This document shows, piece after piece, positions 51,465 to 63,289 of a stretch of 64,000 bases of DNA (positions are counted from its first letter, which is position 1; every line of letters begins with the position of its first letter). The notes beneath the pieces are model-generated. The model saw nothing but the letters and a program-made list of their open reading frames with translations, did no database searches and was not told the DNA's origin. Made by a program: the position numbers and the translations under genes. The DNA is from Erpobdella octoculata. Taxonomy: Eukaryota; Annelida; Clitellata; Hirudinida; Erpobdellidae. Location: contig OZ022240.1 of assembly GCA_963978895.1 (NCBI GenBank), positions 42,150,268-42,214,267 of the forward strand, in the 5' to 3' direction.

Positions 51465-53935
51465 CCATGTGGAAATATACAAATCTTAATAATCATTGCA
51501 CGGAAATTTAAATTTTCTTTCGGCTAGAAAGTAAAAACGTCACAATTGAAAAGCATTTAACAAATAAAAAATTTTCATATAAACCACCGATTAATAATTT
51601 TTTGACAAAAACAACAAGCAAAAAAAATATAAAAAAAACAAGTAACACTGTATAATCCAGCTAGTTACAAATAAATATACATCACCATTGGAAAACATTT
51701 AAGATAGAAGATTGGTTTTTTTTGCCAAGCACTAATAAACAATTCGTTGTTGAATCAAAACAAATATTTGTCGGTCGACATTGAGGATTAAAAGATTTTA
51801 ACAAATTTAAATTAAAATCATATACATGAATATTTTCTTCATAACATTTGAAAAAAAATAAGTTACAATTGTTGTCTGTTGTCAGTTTATGGAAGCCTGG
51901 TTCTAAATTAACTTGTTTAATGACATCTCCTTTGCAGTTTATTAAATAAAGTCCTGAATGACTTGAAATTGCAAAGTGATATTTTTTCAAGCAAGTAATT
52001 TTTGAAAAAGAAAAATAACCTTCGAATTTTAAACATTCCGGTAATATAATGACATGTACAATTTCACCGTTCAATGTGATTTCAATTAATTTTTTATTTT
52101 CTAGGACAAACAATTTATTCTCTGATGAACCGACTATCTCATCTCCTTTAAACTCGAGTTTTATAGTTTTCTTCCAATCAGGACTGTCTTTCTGTTTTTC
52201 AAGATTATAAACATCCAATGAGGAATAAACATCCAGTAAAGAATCGATTAACATGCAAAATAAATTATCAACTAATTTGGCTTTTGCAGGGTGAGAGGTT
52301 GTCATATTTAAATCAATGCAAAAAAGGTATTCATATGTTTCTTTGCAATAAACTTCAATTTGATAGGAATAATTTATGAAATTCCAACTCGCGATATACA
52401 CCTTTGTTTGGCTAATCGATAATTTGCAAACATTTTTAGCTATGGCAATTGTTTTAATAAGCTCAGGTTGAATTTCATTAGCTGGTATTACATTTCCTAT
52501 TGAAAATTGTGAGGAATGAAATTTTGCATCCAACGGTTTTGGTTTAAAAACAAGATTCAACTTTTCATTAAAACACTTTAAAATTAATTCATAATTTTTT
52601 CTTGAATTATTTTCATCTTCATCTAACAATTCAACATTATCATTTTCAATTGCTTCAATAAGATTAATTGGATTAAAATGTTGAGACCATTTCTTATATT
52701 TTCCAATTTGTTCTTCAAGTTCTGTCTTCAATTTTACCAATTCTTCTGAATATAAAATTATATGTTGATTAATTGTATTACTTTTTCTATCAATAATTGC
52801 ATTGAAGTCATTTTGGCATGAATCAATGAAATTGATAAATTTAAGTTTGAGATCTTCGCAGTGTTCTTGAATTTGTATTTTCAATTTTTTAGTTTCATTT
52901 TCAACAGACTGTTTTTGTGAATTAATTGCATTTAAATTTGTTTTCAGAGTTTCTCTGTTGTTGTAGTTTTTTAATATTTCTTGTTCCAAATTTTTTTGAA
53001 AGGTTATTTTAAATTCTGCAAAAGTTGTCAAGATGCAGGATTTATGATCAAAAAGCTTTCCTGAATCAACCCACTTCTGACAAGATTTGCAATATGATGC
53101 TTCAAAATCTTCTTTTTCCATGGTATTAATTTTTGCTAAGACATGATTTTTTGTTGAAGGAATTCTTCTATGAACAGATACACATAATGAACATAAATAC
53201 AACTTGCATTCAAAACATAAACTAGTAACTTCTTCTTTTAAGCAAGTTCCACAAAATATTTTATTTGTTCCAGTAAGACATTCAATAAATTCATTTTTCT
53301 TTAAATTTTTTAAACCTCCTTCAGGTTGTTGAAAACAAATATCACATTTAGGACATTTTAATTTGTTTTCTTTGTTTGAAATTGTTTCATTAAATTCAAC
53401 TTTGAGACATTCAAAACAGAAGCTGTGCAAACATGGAAGCATCCGAGCATCTTTAATTTCTTCCGAGCAAATCAAACATTTAACAAAACTTGAATAATTT
53501 TCCATTTCTATAATTGTTAAATTTAATTATGAAACAGTTTAAAAAGTTTATGCAAAAAAAATAATATTTTAAAATATTATTTTGCGATGTTTTAATGTTA
53601 GAGAGCACCTCATCTTGAATTGCTGACTAGGGTGTACTGAGTTGCCAAGCAATGATGTAATATATAAATGCAATAGTTGATACTTAGCATGCACTTATTT
53701 TCCTAAATAGGTATACAAATTGGTTATTTACCAAAATCTCAATGGGTAGTGGAAAATATATAACTGATGAGAATATCTTTTTAATAATTTGAAAGCCAAC
53801 CATATTAAATTAAAACAATTTCAAATATGAGTTGAAAACTCCATGTTATGTAAGTTAAGATAAGTTCTACCTAAAGCAGTTGACAAACATTTTTTATTTC
53901 GATATAAATTAAATAATATTTAATTATTAGTTTTA
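51465..53935 (-). repeat. Right arm of the large inverted duplication
   Basis: Inverted counterpart of 44,985-47,705; it carries the intact gene. It ends near the TACCTAAAGCAGTTGACAAA block at 53,870 and the following TTAATTATTAG tract. Confidence 0.85.
51682..53505 (-). CDS. RING/B-box/coiled-coil/NHL TRIM-like protein (intact)
   Basis: A single-exon 607-residue ORF. Residues 10-54 are a C3HC4-type RING (C10, C13, C25, H27, C30, C33, C51, C54), which would recruit a ubiquitin E2. Residues about 82-123 form a B-box (CGTCLKEE...CFEC...CSLC...H), followed by SYCKSC. Residues about 165-280 are a Lys/Glu/Gln-rich coiled coil for dimerisation. From about 350 to the end NHL-like propeller repeats occur, the clearest NLFFFKCYEENIHVYDFNLN. 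The order is that of TRIM-NHL proteins such as TRIM2/3/71, though the repeats are divergent and no filamin domain was recognised. A cytoplasmic E3 ligase role is inferred. The twin at 45,447-47,231 lies in the opposite orientation. Lack of introns suggests origin of the family by retroposition. Confidence 0.87.
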   Translation of the reverse strand: MENYSSFVKCLICSEEIKDARMLPCLHSFCFECLKVEFNETISNKENKLKCPKCDICFQQPEGGLKNLKKNEFIECLTGTNKIFCGTCLKEEVTSLCFECKLYLCSLCVSVHRRIPSTKNHVLAKINTMEKEDFEASYCKSCQKWVDSGKLFDHKSCILTTFAEFKITFQKNLEQEILKNYNNRETLKTNLNAINSQKQSVENETKKLKIQIQEHCEDLKLKFINFIDSCQNDFNAIIDRKSNTINQHIILYSEELVKLKTELEEQIGKYKKWSQHFNPINLIEAIENDNVELLDEDENNSRKNYELILKCFNEKLNLVFKPKPLDAKFHSSQFSIGNVIPANEIQPELIKTIAIAKNVCKLSISQTKVYIASWNFINYSYQIEVYCKETYEYLFCIDLNMTTSHPAKAKLVDNLFCMLIDSLLDVYSSLDVYNLEKQKDSPDWKKTIKLEFKGDEIVGSSENKLFVLENKKLIEITLNGEIVHVIILPECLKFEGYFSFSKITCLKKYHFAISSHSGLYLINCKGDVIKQVNLEPGFHKLTTDNNCNLFFFKCYEENIHVYDFNLNLLKSFNPQCRPTNICFDSTTNCLLVLGKKNQSSILNVFQW

Positions 53936-55620
53936 AATTAAAAAATTTTTATTTGACCCTAATTTTCATTAAAAATTGTTTAATTTCAATTACTCGAAAC
54001 TGTGGAAGCAATTTTTAAATGATAAAATGATATTAATAATTTTTTAACGTTATTTCTGCTTTAACTAGTTTTGGTAATCTTTCCCACGGATTAATCTTTG
54101 GCGGATTAATACATAATTTTCGGCTATAATTAACTATAAACACGATGAAAAGTAAACACTAGTTTAAAAATTATGATAATTAGTATAAATAATTTATTTA
54201 AAATGGGAAAATGTCATATAAAAAAATAAATAATGTAATTATAATTTAAAAAATTTTACATAGAAAAAAATTTTAAGGAAAAGTTTAAACGAAGGAATCG
54301 CGTACCGTGTTATATAAAGTGACTAGCGGGGTTAAACCGTCGACGTTGCTTCGAATAAACTACTTTTTGTTACATTTATTTTTGAGTTTTTCTTCATTAA
54401 AAACTTGAAATTTTGTTTATTTAAAGAAGTTAACTTAATTTAATAATTTCTAATTTTCTTACTTCATGCAAACCGTCCCGAGTTACCGGGCGGTGTTTTA
54501 AAATTTTAAATGAATTTTTTTATAACTAATAGTTTGTTTTTTTAAATAAAATTTTATTATAAACTAATTTTATTTCTTTTTTATTCATTTCATTCATACG
54601 ATCATCGTACCTCACCACTCACAACTACGATGTAAATAGTGCTTGGAAGGGTACTACTTACCGTTTTCCAAGTCTCTCAAATTACGATAATTGTTTTTTT
54701 TTAAATTAAATTTGGTATAAAATTTGTTTTTTTGATGTTATTGTAACAAAATAAAAATAATACGACTATTTTTTCGGCACGGACCGTCCGTAGGAAAGAT
54801 TACCCTTATTTTTTTATCGTGATTTGTTCTCATTTACATTAAAATACCGGTTAATTCTTTCAAAAAATTCACAAGGGACGCTTGACTAAGAAATCACCAA
54901 CTAGTTCATGATTTAATCAATTTTTTTCTTGTGGGAAAGCTTTTAATAATTTTTTCTTCTTGTTCAGAAACGCCATTGTATTACTACGCCGAGTTAAAAG
55001 TGAAAAAAAGATTACCTAAGTAAGTGAGAACCAAAAAAAACTTCAAGATGCAAATTGCTGTAGTTAAACAATGAGTCGGAATATCTCTAATAAGAATAAT
55101 AATAATTCAACACAGTCAACAATATCTGTCGAAAACATAACATATCGCCAAACCGAAAACCGAAAGCTGTCTATGGAAAAACCCCGAACAGTGATGCTCC
55201 CATAAGTTTCAAAAAGCACTGAATGCTAATCGCAAATTAGTATTAAAATAATTAATAGTTAATTGTATTATTATTTATATTTAAAACATTACAAGTGACT
55301 GCTAATAAAATAGAAAAGAAATTAAATTCATATGTAATATACTCATATATTCATCTTGATTGAAAACAATCGATCAACAACTCTACCAAAATGACACATT
55401 TAGAAAGAAATATAGTCATTTATACGTAGATTTACGAATTAAAAAGTTGTTGTTGATTCCTTGATTTTGTGTCACTCTTTAAAACACAATCTTAAATTGT
55501 GAGCTCTTTTTTGTTTATGATATTCTAGCAAAAATTTCAATTTGCAGTGTGGTCTTTATATGTATATGTATGTAAATGTATATTTGCATATGTATGTGTG
55601 TAAAATGTATATCTAGCGAG
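53936..55620. other. Spacer, AT-rich, with possible CCCG-type repeat traces
   Basis: No supported gene. GACTAGCGGGGTTAAACCGT at 54,321, CCGTCCCGAGTTACCGGGCG at 54,473 and CACGGACCGTCCGT at 54,778 may be diverged heads of the CCCGGC family. Confidence 0.4.
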
Positions 55621-55626
55621 AGAAAA

Positions 55627-55770
55627 AAAAGACCTTTAGATCGTCTGGATCATCTGCCACTTTACATCGACAAACAAAAGAAATGTGATGTTTGCAAAAA
55701 GAAAAAGAATTTTGTTACCCCGGTTGGCCTGCACCCAAAAAACTGTTTTTTGAACTATCACACGAAATAA
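55627..55770 (+). mobile_element. piggyBac-type transposase C-terminal Cys-rich relic
   Basis: The frame reads RPLDRLDHLPLYIDKQKKCD followed by VCKKKKNF...GLHPKNCFLNYHTK. The R-L--H-P, C-VCKK and CF--YHT spacing is that of the zinc-finger tail of piggyBac transposases. The second Cys pair is lost, and no upstream catalytic region was found. Confidence 0.5.
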
Positions 55771-56009
55771 CTGTAGAAACAGTTATCTTGAACCATAACA
55801 ATGTTTTTTATGTAGTTTTATTGATACAGATTATCTTTAAAAAAAATAAATTTTTTGCTGTGTGCCGACAATCCTTTATAAAGGATCAATCTTCATAAGA
55901 GAAAAAAATACTAAACTTTAAAATAAAAAAAAATAAAAAATTATTTATCAATAAGACCAATATGAAGAACCCCTCATATCAATATAACATGTAAATTCAA
56001 ACTTCGGCA

Positions 56010-57028
56010 TATATGATTAAGACAAGTTTCACAGTCAACCCATGTCTGACAAGGTTCGCAATATAATGTTTTTATGTTATCTTCTTCTTTTCTAGCATGT
56101 AAATTTATATCTGTCAAAACATGTTTCTTTATAGCTGGAATTTTTTTATGACCAATTGTACATGATGTACACAAATACAATTTGCAATCAACACACAAAG
56201 AAATAATTATCTCTTTACGCAAACAACTCCCACAATGTACATCCTATTCTATTTTTAAAACAAAGTTATGAGGTGTTAAATCTTTTTGTTCTTTTCTTTC
56301 ATATTTAAATTTCAGGTTGGGTAATATGATTTCATTTGAGAAAAGTTTTGTATTTAATATATTTGGTTCAAAAGTAAGGTTCAAACTTTCTTTAAAACAT
56401 TTGGAAAACAAACTGTGAATTTGTGATGAAAAATTATAATCATCTACGTACATTTTTGTTTTAATAGTTTTTCTATTCTCAGAAATTACAGTTGGATCAC
56501 AATGCTTGACTACTATTTGACATTTGTCATTTCTTTTTTCCATTTCTTTCAATAACTTTAAAACATTTTTCAGATGAATATTTAACTGTACTTCAATTTT
56601 AAACCATTTCTCATCAATTTCAGTATTGATCTTTTTTTCACATGAATCAATATGTTTAATAAACTGATTCTTTACTTCTTCACAATGCTGTTGAATTTGT
56701 TTTTTTTTAAGTTTTCAGCTTCTTTAGCAGCATTCAGTTTTTGTTCATTTATTGCATGTAGTTGTTCCATTATAAAATCAATGTTGAGATTTTTGGCATT
56801 CAATTCCTGACATGATTTACAATAGCATGTTGTAATAATTTCTTTTTTAGTTGAAGTATTTTTTGTTAAAACATGTTTGTATATTGTTGGAATCTTTTCA
56901 TGAAAAACCAAACACGATGAACACAAATTAATTTGGCAATTGAAGCAAAAATGTGTAGTTACTGTTTTCAAACAAATTCCACATTTTTCCATGTTTTGTT
57001 TTAATGAAAAATCACCTACAATGACCAT
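56010..57028 (-). pseudogene. Truncated TRIM-like pseudogene (copy of the 36,093-38,447 gene)
   Basis: Three consecutive minus-strand frames (57028-56672, 56552-56244, 56222-55974) align along the first 340 or so residues of the 784-residue protein: first B-box (CGICLKTV...CFNC...CSSC), coiled coil, second B-box (CVDC...CTSC) and WVDCETCLNH. A two-base T insertion near 56,703-56,712 shifts the frame, and TAG replaces the codon before DVHCGSC (about 56,245). Similarity ends after LNH at about 56,020, so the second coiled coil and propeller are missing. The upstream flank is duplicated as well. Confidence 0.9.
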
Positions 57029-57034
57029 TATTAT

Positions 57035-57310
57035 ATTTAGTTGTAATGTTGTTCAAGTCAAATAAAAGTATAAGGTGGCTAAAATGATTTCAAACTGCGA
57101 GCCAGTTCCAAACCTTGCTAAAGGAGAAACAACAGTTAAAAAATCAAATTAGAATTCATGACAGGAAGTACTTAGGTGTTTCCTTCATATTTTGATAACA
57201 CCCAACTCTCACTCAATTACCGGTTTCATAATTGCCATTTATCCTTCTCATTCCACGTTTGATCATTGTTTCATTTTTTTGTACCGATTTTCAACAACAG
57301 GTGCTGTGGT
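57035..57310. repeat. Duplicated flank with endonuclease fragment
   Basis: Matches 38,465-38,620 joined directly to 39,212-39,310. The second part reads MITPNSHSITGF and STFDHCFIF, the same non-LTR endonuclease piece as at 39,200. Confidence 0.85.
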
Positions 57311-58200
57311 GCAATCGTTCAGCATATTTCGTTGTGTAAAAACATGGCCTAGATCTACAATGTCAGTCTGTCTGGGTTGTGCATGTTAACCGTACACAGA
57401 AACAAAGTAAACTGCAACAAAAAAGCTTTTATGGACAAAATTGTGAGCGATAACAGACAACTCCAGTTCTTGTTTAAAGAATAAATTTTATTTTAAATTT
57501 ATGGTGTAATATTTTTTGTGTGAAGTAATGTTTTTTTGTATGGTTTACGTTTATTATATACATATATTGCGACAATAAAAATATTGTTGCTAGAGTATGC
57601 CCTTCATTACTATAGTGTCCTGTCCGTTCGTTCACCATACAACTACGGTCAGTAAATTAAAACTACATTTAAACATTACTAAAAATATTTTGCTATCCCC
57701 CACTAGAAAATTTTCTGTGTGCGCCAATGTATATGCGTTGTACAAAACATAACATTCTGAGAGAAGTAGATGTGAAACTAGCCAAGAGTGAAAGGAGGGG
57801 GGAGAAAGATCAGGTGAGAGAGAAAGAAAGAGCGAGAAAAAGAGAACGCACCTATTAATAGAAGAAACTGTTTTGAACGTTTTCAGGCTAGCAAAAGATG
57901 CTGGCAACATGAATCAAGCAAGAGCTTTTAAACTGAAGTTATAACATTTGCAAAGTTAACCTCTTAGCTCCAAAATTGTATAATTTATGATTGATTATTT
58001 TAGGCTATTTCCTTGTGTTTCAACATGTGTTTTTAAATATGTTTATGTTTGTATTACGTACATTGGTCCAATAGACCGAAAGTGATTGAAGTTTTAACCT
58101 TGAAAACTTTGTTATTCACAATGTAAGATGAAGATGATTCATCTTACGTATTTTCATAATAGTTGTTTATTTTATTTTACTATGTGTGCATATTTTGGTT
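57311..58200. other. Spacer with purine-rich tract
   Basis: No supported gene. 57,775-57,850 is a purine-rich GAGAGAAAGAAAGAGCGAG tract. Confidence 0.5.
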
Positions 58201-58214
58201 GTGTTGAAACAATA

Positions 58215-58454
58215 GTCATATATGTATGAATGTATCTGTGTGTATATGTGTGTATATGTGTGTATATATATGTATATATATATGTATATGTATGTATATA
58301 TGTATATTTGTGCTCCTGTGACAGTGTGTGTGCGTATAATTTTTGTATCATTAATGTATATATATGTATATGTGTGTTTGAGTGTATATATACATGGATG
58401 GATGTATGTATATGTATATATATATATATGTATATATATATGTATATGTATATA

Positions 58455-58504
<50 letters not shown>

Positions 58505-58505
58505 C
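58215..58505. repeat. (TATG)n/(TA)n compound microsatellite
   Basis: About 290 bp of TATGTG, TATATG and TA units. Tyr/Ile/Cys/Val ORFs on both strands are artefacts of the repeat. Confidence 0.95.
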
Positions 58506-58509
58506 TTGG

Positions 58510-59140
58510 TATTGGTCTTTTTCCTTTTTGTGGTCTTCAATAAGAAAATGAATTGTCTTGGCAGAGAAATTGGAATTATCAAAAGATTTGTCAGAACCGG
58601 GCTAGCTTCTGCAAAGTGAGATAATTCAGTTTAGAGTCAAGAAAAGGATTATATTCAAGGAAGAATAATAAAGTTAAAATAAATTCGAAAAATATTGTGT
58701 TATAAATAACTTCGACTTTAACGTTACGAATCGCTAGAAAGCATATTCCTCAACGTTTACACACAATGCACAAACTCATAAAACGAGTGTTAGTCAATTA
58801 GCAAAAAGAAAAAAAAATAACTTAATTTTCTAGCACTATCAGCAGCACAGTTCTACATTATTTAAAAAATTATTTTTGTCTCCCTAACGCAAATTTGTAG
58901 ATTTTTAATAAAATAAAAGAACTAGTAATTTGTAAGAACTAAAAACTGTATACGCCTACCAGCGAATGTCTTGTAACAGAACAACTAATTGATTACGCTT
59001 TTTTTGCCAAATATTTTAATAATGTTATATCTAATTAATATCCATGTATCCATGATACCAATTCAGTAACAGCCATGTCGATAATCTAACTGTAAAAAGA
59101 GGATTTTGCCCACTTTGGATATCTCCATGCATTTGTTACA
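58510..59140. other. Spacer before Gypsy relic
   Basis: No supported coding region; probably decayed upstream part of the retroelement or unique DNA. Confidence 0.4.
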
Positions 59141-59144
59141 GTCA

Positions 59145-59870
59145 AAGTGCCAGCCTTTTTATCAGATGAATTTAAGGAATGGTGAAGACAGCGTGGTGTC
59201 ACACATCCAACAAGCGCTCCATATCACCCAGCAATGAACGGAGCAGCAGGAAGATCTGTACAGACATCCAAGCAATCACTAAGAAAATCTTCACACCCTC
59301 CAAGACAGGCACTGCAAGAATTCCTTCAACAGTACAGACGGACGCCATTAGATTCCGGATAATCGCCTAGAAAATTCTTAAATGGTTGTCAAATTTGAAG
59401 TCCATCTCCGACACAAGCCATGCAGAAAAACAAAATAAAAAATTAACACAACCTGAGAAAAGAACTCAAATATTCCGGGAAGGAATGCCATGTTACGCCT
59501 CTACTGTGGTCCAAAAAAACAAAAAACCAAAACGGACCTTTGCAGTCATTACAAAAGTGATGGGGCCTCGCAACATAAAAGTCCGAATTTTACCAAATGG
59601 ACCGATCTGGAAAAAATATGTCAATCAGCTGAGTATCAGATATGGGGCAGATTAAGACTCTGATCCAGGAGAACCACATGAAAGCAGTCAATCACCAGAT
59701 GCTCTGCTCTAGCAGACCAAAAACCATCATAGAATAAAAATCACAAACCATCTACAGCAGATTAAGAACAAGTACAAGTACGACTTCAAAGACAACAATG
59801 TACCCGAAAACCACCACGAAGGTTCATCGTGAATCCAAGCTTTGGAAATAGCCACAATTGATTTTTTTTA
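59145..59870 (+). mobile_element. Ty3/Gypsy-like integrase C-terminal half, degenerate
   Basis: In successive frames: FLSDEFKEW, stop, GVTHPTSAPYHPAMNGAA, SVQTSKQSLRKSS, LQEFLQQYRRTPLDSG (integrase core: 'F-S-EF---C---G--H---APYHP-TNG-AER-VQT-K' and 'FL--YR-TPH--TG'), then FREGMPCYAST, VITKVMGPRNIKVRILPNGP and WKKYVNQLSIRY (the C-terminal chromatin-side domain). The usual catalytic Glu after NG-A is Gly here. Stops and one frame change make it inactive. No gag or RT part was seen upstream. Confidence 0.8.
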
Positions 59871-59878
59871 AAGGGAGG
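59868..59878 (+). other. Polypurine tract of the LTR element
   Basis: AAAGGGAGG stands between the integrase tail and TGTTCTG, where the plus-strand primer lies in LTR retroelements. Confidence 0.6.
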
Positions 59879-60050
59879 TGTTCTGAAAATAATTTGTATT
59901 AGAAAATTAACGTCACTACATTTTATGCCATCCTTTCGTAAGACAGCTTCAATATCTTGCTATATCTTTTAACAACTAATCCAGCATGATTTATTTAACA
60001 ACTAATCCAGCTGAAAATATCTTGGGTATATATTGATAAAGGTTGCTGAG
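59879..60050 (+). mobile_element. Start of 3' LTR (TGTTCTGAAAAT)
   Basis: It begins TG directly after the polypurine tract. TTTCGTAAGACAGCTTCAAT and ACTAATCCAGC are shared with 44,530-44,600. An AACAACTAATCCAGC block is tandemly duplicated at 59,970-60,012. The LTR end is not clear; it may run into the minisatellite that follows. Confidence 0.55.
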
Positions 60051-60059
60051 CGGCTTCAA

Positions 60060-60225
60060 AATTTGATGAATAGCCCTCTTGATGAATAGTCTTCAGATGA
60101 ATCGTCCTTATGATGAACTGTCCTCTTGATGAATAGTCCTTCGATGAATAGTCTCTTGATGAATAGTCCCTTGATGAATAGTCCTTGATGAACAGTCCCT
60201 TGATGAATCGTTCTTTGATAAAAAG
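60060..60225 (-). repeat. Minisatellite, 15-18 bp units (GATGAATAGTCC)
   Basis: About ten units of the type TTGATGAATAGTCC with variable CTT, CTCT and CGT ends. Minus-strand ORFs of SSRDYSSRDYSS and FIKGLFIKRLFI type are products of the repeat. Confidence 0.9.
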
Positions 60226-60955
60226 TCCGCATACCACAATCAAAACCCTCTATCGCGCAGCTGGCACTCTGGCACATTAACAAGACGTACATCTAACATG
60301 TTTTGTACATTAAGTATATATCACATTTCAAGCATGTTTATGTATCTTATAATGAGATTAAGGGTTAGTTTAAATTAAATAAACCACTTTGCTGAGTAAC
60401 ACAAATATGTTCTATGTTTGCTTGATGAAATGTTGATCTGATGACAACAAAGTTAAAATAAATTACTATTTAATTTGATAGATGTGAATTAGCGGACAAA
60501 AAAGTGTTTTATCTTATTTTGATTTTGTTGTCGAAATAGATAATTTAACGCAAAGTGGGGGTTAATTGAACGTTACATAAACAATGCGACATTTATAACT
60601 GATTTTTTTAAAGGTATCAAGTCATGTTTTTATTAAAGCAAATTTTTTCTAATATTGAAAGGCTGGGCGAAGCCGTATAATAGATATAAATCATTATTTT
60701 AATTAGTGTTTAGTTATCTTAATTTAATAAAAAAACATTAACATTGTTGTCATAGTAAAATTAAGAAATCAAAGTGAAACTGTGAAAAAATAATTCAAAA
60801 TAATACCTCGTTAAAACTATAGCGAAACAAATGAAACTTTTAGGTTTTCTTGCAGTTAGCGATAAAGCAATTATACAGAAGAGAGAAGAGAAAAACAAAG
60901 TCAGACAGATAAACATAGCAAGTTAATATATGACCGTTTAAAACTAGCAGGCTAG
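60226..60955. other. Spacer, AT-rich
   Basis: No supported gene. GGCTGGGCGAAGCCGTATAA at about 60,661 may be another diverged CCCG-type repeat end. Confidence 0.4.
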
Positions 60956-60979
60956 CAAAAGAAGCTGTGAAGCTAGCTG

Positions 60980-61019
60980 TGAGAGAGGAAAAGAAAAAGA
61001 AAGAGAGAGAAAGAGAAAG

Positions 61020-61050
<31 letters not shown>

Positions 61051-61065
61051 GAGAAAGAGAGAAAA
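60980..61065. repeat. (GA)n/(GAAA)n purine tract
   Basis: An uninterrupted GAAAGAGAGAGAAAGAGAGA-type tract directly upstream of the reverse transcriptase fragment. Confidence 0.95.
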
Positions 61066-61089
61066 AAGAGACATCAGTAGAATATAGAA

Positions 61090-62945
61090 AATAAATACCA
61101 GATGGGACTGGCTTACATTAAATACACTTCTCCACAACAATAATCATCAAAATTTCACTGACGATGAGTGCAAATTACTTGTTGACTCCTTCAACAATTA
61201 TTTTATCGATAAAATCAACACCATCCACCAAAACATCAAGCAACGCCTTTCTGTGTCTACAAGCTCTCATGGTTCTAATGTTTTTAGAGACAACTCGAAT
61301 AGTATACTTTCTTCTTTCCCTGAAGTAACCCCATTAGAGGTTATCTCTATTATCAGATCTACTTGCAATAAAACCTCTCCTCTTGATTCTTTTCCACATC
61401 AGGTCCTTCTTCATTCTTCTAACTTTCTCGCTCCTGCCATCTCAACTCTAGCCAGTCTTTCTTTTGCTGAAGGAAGTTGTCCAGATTCTTTTAAGATAGC
61501 CCAAGTTCTTCCGCTACTCAAAAAACCAAACCTGGATGTTGATAACCCGGCAAATTTTCGCCCTATATCCAATCTATCAACGATCTCTAAAATCATTGAG
61601 CGGCTTGCACTAAAACGGCTTCAACCACACATCACTTCAAACAATAATTTCACCCCATTTCAATCAGCTTATAGACGTTTCCATTCCACGGAAACTTCTC
61701 TTTTGCACATTCTCGACTATGTCTTCAATGCCTGCAACTCTAAACAGGCCACTCACATTGCTGGTCTTGACTTATCTGCTGCTTTTGATACCATCAACCA
61801 TGGTATTTTACTAAAGCGTCTCAAAGATGATTTTGGACTCGATGGAACCGTTCTAACATGGCTTTCCTCGTACCTCACTGATCGCTCTCAATTTGTCAAA
61901 CTTGGTAATTTTTCATCACCTTCTGTCAAACTTACTCATGGAGTACCCCAGGGTAGTGTTCTAGGTCCTCTTCTGTTTACAACTTACATATCACCTGTCA
62001 GCGATTTAATATCTTCGCACAACTTATCATTACGCTGACGACACGCAGCTCTTCATATCGCTCACTCCTAAACACTACTCTTCCACAATCCAAATACTCA
62101 CTTCTTGCATCAACGCCATTGAAATGTGGTTTTTGCAAAATAACCTTCAGTTTAATACCACTAAAACCGAGATATCTCTCCTCGGATCATTTCATCAAAT
62201 CAACTCACTTTCACATCTTTCATCGTTACAATTGGGCTCAGAATCCGTTAACGTTTCGCCTTCTCTTAAAATTCTAGGCGTATTTTTAGATAACAAACTT
62301 ACATTTTCTAACCACATCTCATCTATCATCAAATCATGCAATCACCACCTTAGAGCTATACGTCACATTAGACCACTTCTCACTACTGAGCTCGCTAGTA
62401 TGCTCATTCGCTGTCTCATACTATCTAGAATTGACTATTGCAACTCAATTCTCTACAACATCTCAGCTCACCAAACATGTCGTCTCCAAAGAATCATGAA
62501 GCGTGCTGCCAAAGTAGCTCTCAACATCCCTAGCTCAGTCCATCAACCTGCCATCAACTTTTTCGCCAAACTACACTGGTTACCTATCCCCTATCGCATC
62601 CATTTCAAAATAGCACTCATAACCTACAAAACCATTGCCACTTCATCTCCTATATACCTACACAAACTCCTAACTGCAAGATCTATTTCTAAACAACTTC
62701 GCTCTACATCCTCCCTTCATCTTCTACAAAAAACTACAATCAACAAAATCTCTAGGCGTGGCTTTCGCCACGCTGCCCCAGCTGTTTGGAACTCTCTTCC
62801 TCCAGATATTAGGAACTCTCCAAACGTCAAAATTTTTAAATCTAAACTTAAGACTCATTATTTCAATATTTGTCTAAAGGAACCTTCGTAAGCGCCTCAG
62901 ACTTTCCTGACGCTCTATAAATATATTATTATTATTATTTATTAT
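61090..62945 (+). mobile_element. CR1/L2-like non-LTR retrotransposon, 5'-truncated, with (ATT)n tail
   Basis: The reverse transcriptase domain is nearly complete: DSFNNYFIDKI at 61,160, ANFRPISNLSTISKIIERLA, AYRRFHSTETSLLHILDYVF, LDLSAAFDTINHGILLKRLK, GVPQGSVLGPLLFTTYIS, then a frameshift at 62,025-62,031 directly before YADDTQLF, followed by LGVFLDNKLTFSNHIS, HIRPLLTTELAS, SRIDYCNSILYN, WLPIPYRIHFKI, SRRGFRHAAPAVWNSLPPDI and KSKLKTHYFN. A TAA stop lies at 62,889-62,891, and the 3' end is TATTATTATTATT at about 62,928-62,941. The endonuclease half is missing. Apart from the frameshift no disabling change was noticed, so it is a young copy. The same family supplied the 2,040-2,350 fragment. 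Confidence 0.9.
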
Positions 62946-63285
62946 CCAGAAGCACTTGATTGATATGGCAAACAGTTACAGCATAACAGATGTCACTGGC
63001 CCATAGTGCTTCTTAACCAGTTCTTTAATTGACACAAGCGCCATCTATTGAATAATTTGGAATTACACACATTCCAAAAAAGTGCCTTTTCAACTTGTTT
63101 AAAAATAAATTTCAACTTGTTAAGAAATAAATTCACTTGCAAGACACACAAACAATGAAACACAATACTGCAGGTTATGTAAGAAATGGGTTAATTTTAA
63201 AACGCTTTTAAATCATAGATTCTGCTCACTTAAAAAGTTTTCTCTGTTTAAAAAAAAATTTGATAAAAATGTTAAATAAAAAAAT
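62946..63285. other. Spacer, AT-rich
   Basis: No supported feature. Confidence 0.4.
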
Positions 63286-63289
63286 TTAG

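Noticed and set aside
58172..58619. Three long overlapping ORFs rich in Tyr, Ile, Cys and Val
   Set aside because: They read through the TATG/TA microsatellite on both strands.
59995..60292. Minus-strand ORFs with FIKGL and SSRDY repeats
   Set aside because: Products of the GATGAATAGTCC minisatellite; all frames look repetitive.
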